This document shows positions 32,277-35,478 of a DNA stretch of 35,478 nt, piece by piece. The notes below the pieces were generated by a model that saw only the letters and a list, made by a program, of their open reading frames with translations, was not told the origin of the DNA and did not search any database. The number at the start of each line of letters is the position of its first letter. Positions within the stretch are counted from its first letter, which is position 1. The stretch is from assembly GCA_036396755.1 (NCBI GenBank), contig DASWKG010000123.1, positions 1 through 35,478 on the forward strand, given 5' to 3'. Source of the stretch: DASWKG01 sp036396755 (GTDB lineage: Bacteria; Actinomycetota; UBA4738; CALAEC01). Position numbers and translations under genes: made by a program.

Positions 32277-32561
32277 CTACTTGAGTGACGTGCTTCGCTC
32301 GGTGTGGTGGCCGTGGGTGCGGAACACCCGCGTCGGCGCGAACTCGCCGAGCTTGTGGCCGACCATCGACTCGGAGATGAACACCGGGACGTGCTTGCGG
32401 CCGTCGTGGACCGCGAGCGTGTGCCCGACCATCTCGGGGGTGATCGTGGAGCGACGCGACCAGGTGCGGATGACGCGCTTCTCGCCGCGCTGGTTCATCG
32501 CCTCGACCTTGGACGCCAGGTGCTCGTCCACGAACGGCCCCTTCTTCACGGACCTCGGCAT
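32277..32561 (-). CDS. rpsS: 30S ribosomal protein S19
   Basis: This encodes a 94-residue S19 of the 30S head. MPRSVKKGPFVDEHL, RRSTITPEMVGHTLAVHDG and VGHKLGEFAPTRVFRTHGHH are diagnostic. The ATG at 32561 shares its A with the rplB stop (TGATG). The open frame above is rplB shadow. Confidence 0.98.
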   Translation of the reverse strand: MPRSVKKGPFVDEHLASKVEAMNQRGEKRVIRTWSRRSTITPEMVGHTLAVHDGRKHVPVFISESMVGHKLGEFAPTRVFRTHGHHTERSTSLK

Positions 32562-33391
32562 CAGCCTCTCCCCTTCCCGCGGCGGCGGACGATGTACTTG
32601 TCGGAGGCCTTGCCCTTCTTGCGGGTCCGCCCCTCCTTCTTGCCCCACGGGCTGGTGGGGTGGCGTCCACCGGACGACTTGCCCTCACCGCCGCCGAGGG
32701 GGTGATCGACCGGGTTCATCGCGACGCCGCGCACCTTCGGACGCTTGCCGCGCCAGCGGTTCCGGCCCGCCTTCCCCCACGAGATGAGCTCGTGCTCGGG
32801 GTTGCCGACCTCGCCGACGGTGGCCCGGCACTGGGCCTGGACCAGCCGCATCTCGCCCGAGGGCATCCGAAGCTGGGCGTACTTGCCCTCCTTGGCCATG
32901 ATCTGGATCGACGTGCCGGCCGAGCGCGCCATCTTGGCGCCGCCCCCCGGCCGAAGCTCGACCGCGTGGACGACCGTGCCCACCGGGATGTTCGCGAGCG
33001 GGAGCGCGTTGCCCGGACGGATGTCGGCGGCCGGGCCCGACATGATCGCGTCGCCCACCTGCAGCCCCTGCGGGGCGAGGATGTAGCGCTTCTCGCCGTC
33101 CACGTAGTGGAGCAGCGCGATGCGCGCGGTCCGGTTCGGGTCGTACTCGATGTGCGCGACCTTCGCCGGGATGCCGTCCTTGTGACGCCGGAAGTCGATC
33201 TCGCGGTAGCGGCGCTTGTGGCCGCCCCCCCGGCGACGCGAGGTGACGCGCCCGTACACGTTGCGTCCGGCCGTCTTCTTGATGGGCTTGGTCAGCGACT
33301 TCTCGGGACGGCTGCGCGTGATCTCGGCGAAGTCCGACACGGACGAGCCGCGGCGGCCCGGCGTCATCGGCTTGTACTTGCGGACGCCCAT
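32561..33391 (-). CDS. rplB: 50S ribosomal protein L2
   Basis: This encodes a 276-residue L2, needed for subunit joining and peptidyl transfer. It contains GRVTSRRRGGGHKRRYREID, AHIEYDPNRTARIALLHYVDG and the C-terminal VRGVAMNPVDHPLGGGEGK, which includes the conserved histidine near the active centre. The A of its ATG is the last base of the rplW stop (TAATG). Confidence 0.98.
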   Translation of the reverse strand: MGVRKYKPMTPGRRGSSVSDFAEITRSRPEKSLTKPIKKTAGRNVYGRVTSRRRGGGHKRRYREIDFRRHKDGIPAKVAHIEYDPNRTARIALLHYVDGEKRYILAPQGLQVGDAIMSGPAADIRPGNALPLANIPVGTVVHAVELRPGGGAKMARSAGTSIQIMAKEGKYAQLRMPSGEMRLVQAQCRATVGEVGNPEHELISWGKAGRNRWRGKRPKVRGVAMNPVDHPLGGGEGKSSGGRHPTSPWGKKEGRTRKKGKASDKYIVRRRGKGRG

Positions 33392-33684
33392 TACGTCGCT
33401 CCCTCTTCGAAGATCTCGATCTTGTCGCCCTGGGCGAGCGTGACCATCGCGCGCTTCTGATCGGGCCGCTTGCCGAAGGTCTGGCGGTAGCGCGTCTTCT
33501 TGCCGATGCGCTTCATCGTGTTCACGCGGAGCACGCGCACGCCCCAGATCTTCTGCACGGCCTCCTTGATCTCGGTCTTCGTCGCCTCGGGGTGCACGAG
33601 GAACGCGTATCGGTTGAGGTCGAGACCGGCGTAGCTCTTCTCGGACACGATGGGCCGGATGATCACGTCGCGTGCGGACTTCAC
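33391..33684 (-). CDS. rplW: 50S ribosomal protein L23
   Basis: This encodes a 97-residue L23, the exit-tunnel protein that docks trigger factor and SRP. ARDVIIRPIVSEKSYAGLD and KAMVTLA-type RAMVTLAQGDKIEIFEE are typical. The GTG at 33684 overlaps the rplD stop in GTGA. Confidence 0.97.
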   Translation of the reverse strand: MKSARDVIIRPIVSEKSYAGLDLNRYAFLVHPEATKTEIKEAVQKIWGVRVLRVNTMKRIGKKTRYRQTFGKRPDQKRAMVTLAQGDKIEIFEEGAT

Positions 33685-34307
33685 GGCTTCACCGCCTCGA
33701 GGGCTTCCTTCGTGAACACCAGGAAGTCGGCGTAGAGCGTGTCGAACGTGCTGAGGTTGCGCGGGTGGTCGATCTTCACGTTCGGCAGGTTGCGGAAGGA
33801 CTTCTCCATGTTCTCGTCGCGGTCGGCGACGACGAGCAGGACGCGGCCCTCGAGCTCGAGCGCCCGCAGGAGCGCCGCGGCCTGAGCCGTCTTCGGCGAG
33901 TCGAACCCGATGCCGTCGATCACCCTGATGCGCCCGCCGCGCGCCCGATCGGTCAGCGCCGACCGCAGGGCGAGCCGCCGCATCTTCTTGTTCACCCGGG
34001 TGGAGTGGTCCCGAGGCTTCGGGCCGTGGGAGATGCCGCCACCGACCCAGATCGGCGAGCGGGAGGAGCCGTGGCGCGAGCGCCCGGTGCCCTTCTGCCG
34101 CCAGGGCTTCTTGCCGCCGCCGCGAACCTCGGCGCGGGTCTTCGTCGAGTGGGTGCCGGCGCGCTGGGAGGCGGCGCCTGCCACGACGACCTGGTGCATC
34201 ACGGGCACGTTGATCTCCACGTCGAAGATGGCCGGGTCGAGCTGGTGCTCGCCCACCTTCTTGCCCGACGAATCGAGCACGTCGACCGGCCTGGCCTCGC
34301 CCGCCAT
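33681..34307 (-). CDS. rplD: 50S ribosomal protein L4
   Basis: This encodes a 208-residue L4, with the exit-tunnel loop GGGKKPWRQKGTGRSRHGSS and the globular part around ALRSALTDRARGGRIRVID. In enterobacteria L4 also represses the S10 operon; whether it does so here cannot be seen. The ATG at 34307 shares a base with the rplC stop. The longer frame is rplC shadow. Confidence 0.97.
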   Translation of the reverse strand: MAGEARPVDVLDSSGKKVGEHQLDPAIFDVEINVPVMHQVVVAGAASQRAGTHSTKTRAEVRGGGKKPWRQKGTGRSRHGSSRSPIWVGGGISHGPKPRDHSTRVNKKMRRLALRSALTDRARGGRIRVIDGIGFDSPKTAQAAALLRALELEGRVLLVVADRDENMEKSFRNLPNVKIDHPRNLSTFDTLYADFLVFTKEALEAVKP

Positions 34308-34984
34308 CACTCGCCCTCCGGGGCGGGGCCGGCGGCGACCGCCGGCCTCGGCTTGGCCTTCACGCCGGAGCGGATCATGAGCAGCCCGCCGGAAGGACCG
34401 GGGACCGCGCCCTTGATCAGGAGCAGGTTGCGCTCGGTGTCGACCTCGACGACCTCGAGGCTGAGAACGGTCACGCGCTGGTTCCCCATCTGACCCGCCA
34501 TCCGCGTTCCCTTGAAGACGCGCGACGGGGTCGCGCATGCGCCGATCGCGCCCGGGGCACGGTGCTTCTTGTGCGTGCCGTGTCCGGCGCCGAGGCCCTT
34601 GAACCCGTGGCGCTTCATGACGCCGGCGAACCCCTTGCCCTTCGAGACCCCGATCACGTCGGTGATGTCTCCGGCGGCGAACAGGTCGACCTTGAGCTCC
34701 TGGCCGAGCGCGTAGGAGGCGGCGTCGTCGGTCCGAAGCTCGACGATGTGGCGAGCGGGCTCGGCGTCGGCCTTCTTGAAGTGTCCGGCCATCGGCTTGT
34801 TCGTGTGCTTGCGCGAGGCGAAGCCGAGCTGGATGGCGGAGTACCCGTCGCTCTCGGGGGTCTTGAGCTGGAGCACCCGGCAGGGGCCGGCCTGGATGAC
34901 CGTCACCGGGACGGCACGGCCGTCCTCGGTGAAGATCTGGGTCATCCCCAGCTTCTCTCCCAAGATCCCCTTCACGTCCGGCAC
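34307..34984 (-). CDS. rplC: 50S ribosomal protein L3
   Basis: This encodes a 225-residue L3, one of the proteins that start 50S assembly. KGILGEKLGMTQIFTEDGR and the extension reaching the peptidyl-transferase centre (KGLGAGHGTHKKHRAPG...GACATPSRVFKGTRMAG) identify it. The GTG at 34984 lies 30 bp after rpsJ. The C-terminus has a short Pro-Ala rich end (PRPAVAAGPAPEGE). Confidence 0.97.
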   Translation of the reverse strand: MPDVKGILGEKLGMTQIFTEDGRAVPVTVIQAGPCRVLQLKTPESDGYSAIQLGFASRKHTNKPMAGHFKKADAEPARHIVELRTDDAASYALGQELKVDLFAAGDITDVIGVSKGKGFAGVMKRHGFKGLGAGHGTHKKHRAPGAIGACATPSRVFKGTRMAGQMGNQRVTVLSLEVVEVDTERNLLLIKGAVPGPSGGLLMIRSGVKAKPRPAVAAGPAPEGE

Positions 34985-35014
34985 GCGTTCTCCTCCGCTC
35001 GCGTTCCGCTCGCC

Positions 35015-35323
35015 TTAGAGCTTGATCTCGATGTCGACGCCCGCCGACAGGTTCAGGCGCTGGAGCTCCTGCACCGTCTTCGACGTGGCCTGGTGGATGT
35101 CGATCAGCCGCTTGTGCGTCAGCATCTGGAAGTGCTCGCGGCTGTCCTTGTCCTTGTGCGGCGAGCGGATCACGGTGTAGATCGACCGCTCGGTGGGCAG
35201 CGGGACCGGCCCCACGACCTTGGCCCCCGTGCGCTGCACGTGCTCGACGATGCCGCGAGCGGCCTCGTCGAGGAGCCGGTGGTCGTAGGCCCTCAGCTTG
35301 ATCCGGATCTTGGGTCCCGCCAT
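35015..35323 (-). CDS. rpsJ: 30S ribosomal protein S10
   Basis: This encodes a 102-residue S10 (NusE), which also joins transcription antitermination complexes with NusB. KIRIKLRAYDHRLLDEAARGI, GPVPLPTERSIYTVIRSPH and FQMLTHKRLIDI are standard. It begins seven bases after the tuf stop, so in this genome the S10 cluster is read through from tuf. Confidence 0.98.
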   Translation of the reverse strand: MAGPKIRIKLRAYDHRLLDEAARGIVEHVQRTGAKVVGPVPLPTERSIYTVIRSPHKDKDSREHFQMLTHKRLIDIHQATSKTVQELQRLNLSAGVDIEIKL

Positions 35324-35330
35324 ATCTCCC

Positions 35331-35478
<148 letters not shown>

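Overview
The window is a very GC-rich, almost gap-free bacterial chromosome segment dominated by housekeeping genes, nearly all on the minus strand. The gene order points to Actinomycetota: an L13-S9-glmM-glmS block leads into acpS, the NAD(P)HX repair gene, alr, an alpha/beta hydrolase, tsaE-tsaB-rimI-tsaD and groES-groEL, which is the order I know from actinobacteria. Frequent GTG starts (two genes use TTG), zinc-type S14 and L36, and a CIRCE operator upstream of groES fit this. The genus cannot be named. In my judgement it is a less-studied lineage, because the neighbourhood differs in detail from Streptomyces and Mycobacterium.

Layout, read in the direction of transcription of the minus strand (high to low coordinates). 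From 35478 to 24540 lie tuf (3' end only) and an S10-spc cluster: rpsJ-rplC-rplD-rplW-rplB-rpsS-rplV-rpsC-rplP-rpmC-rpsQ-rplN-rplX-rplE-rpsN-rpsH-rplF-rplR-rpsE-rpmD-rplO-secY. Then adk and map (24535-23148), a 124-bp gap with a promoter, and the alpha cluster rpmJ-rpsM-rpsK-rpoA-rplQ-truA-rplM-rpsI (23023-19081). infA and rpsD are not at their usual places. A lone plus-strand DUF2007-like gene (18830-19084) divides this from the next run. That run is glmM-glmS-acpS-nnr-alr-hydrolase-P1 peptidase-UDG-tsaE-tsaB-rimI-tsaD-epimerase (18747-6307), mostly with 4-nt stop/start overlaps. It covers UDP-GlcNAc supply, D-alanine supply, carrier-protein activation, cofactor repair and the tRNA t6A modification enzymes.

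From 7263 to 2456 the conserved order is interrupted. A GalE-like epimerase and two divergently transcribed exported proteins sit between tsaD and groES. One exported protein (plus strand) resembles a secreted zinc metalloprotease but has a changed zinc motif. The other (minus strand) has a large conserved domain of unknown function, a proline linker and RTX-type calcium-binding repeats. After them comes groES-groEL, preceded by a promoter whose -10 touches a near-perfect CIRCE operator. The left edge holds the 3' end of a plus-strand membrane protein gene.

No tRNA, rRNA, CRISPR array, insertion sequence or prophage gene was seen, and no stretch longer than about 125 bp lacks a gene. Nothing here is clearly an undescribed defence or mobile system. 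The best candidates for new biology are the exported pair at 2456-6320, the missing infA/rpsD with a short promoter-bearing leader, and the long low-complexity tails on several ribosomal proteins, above all S3.
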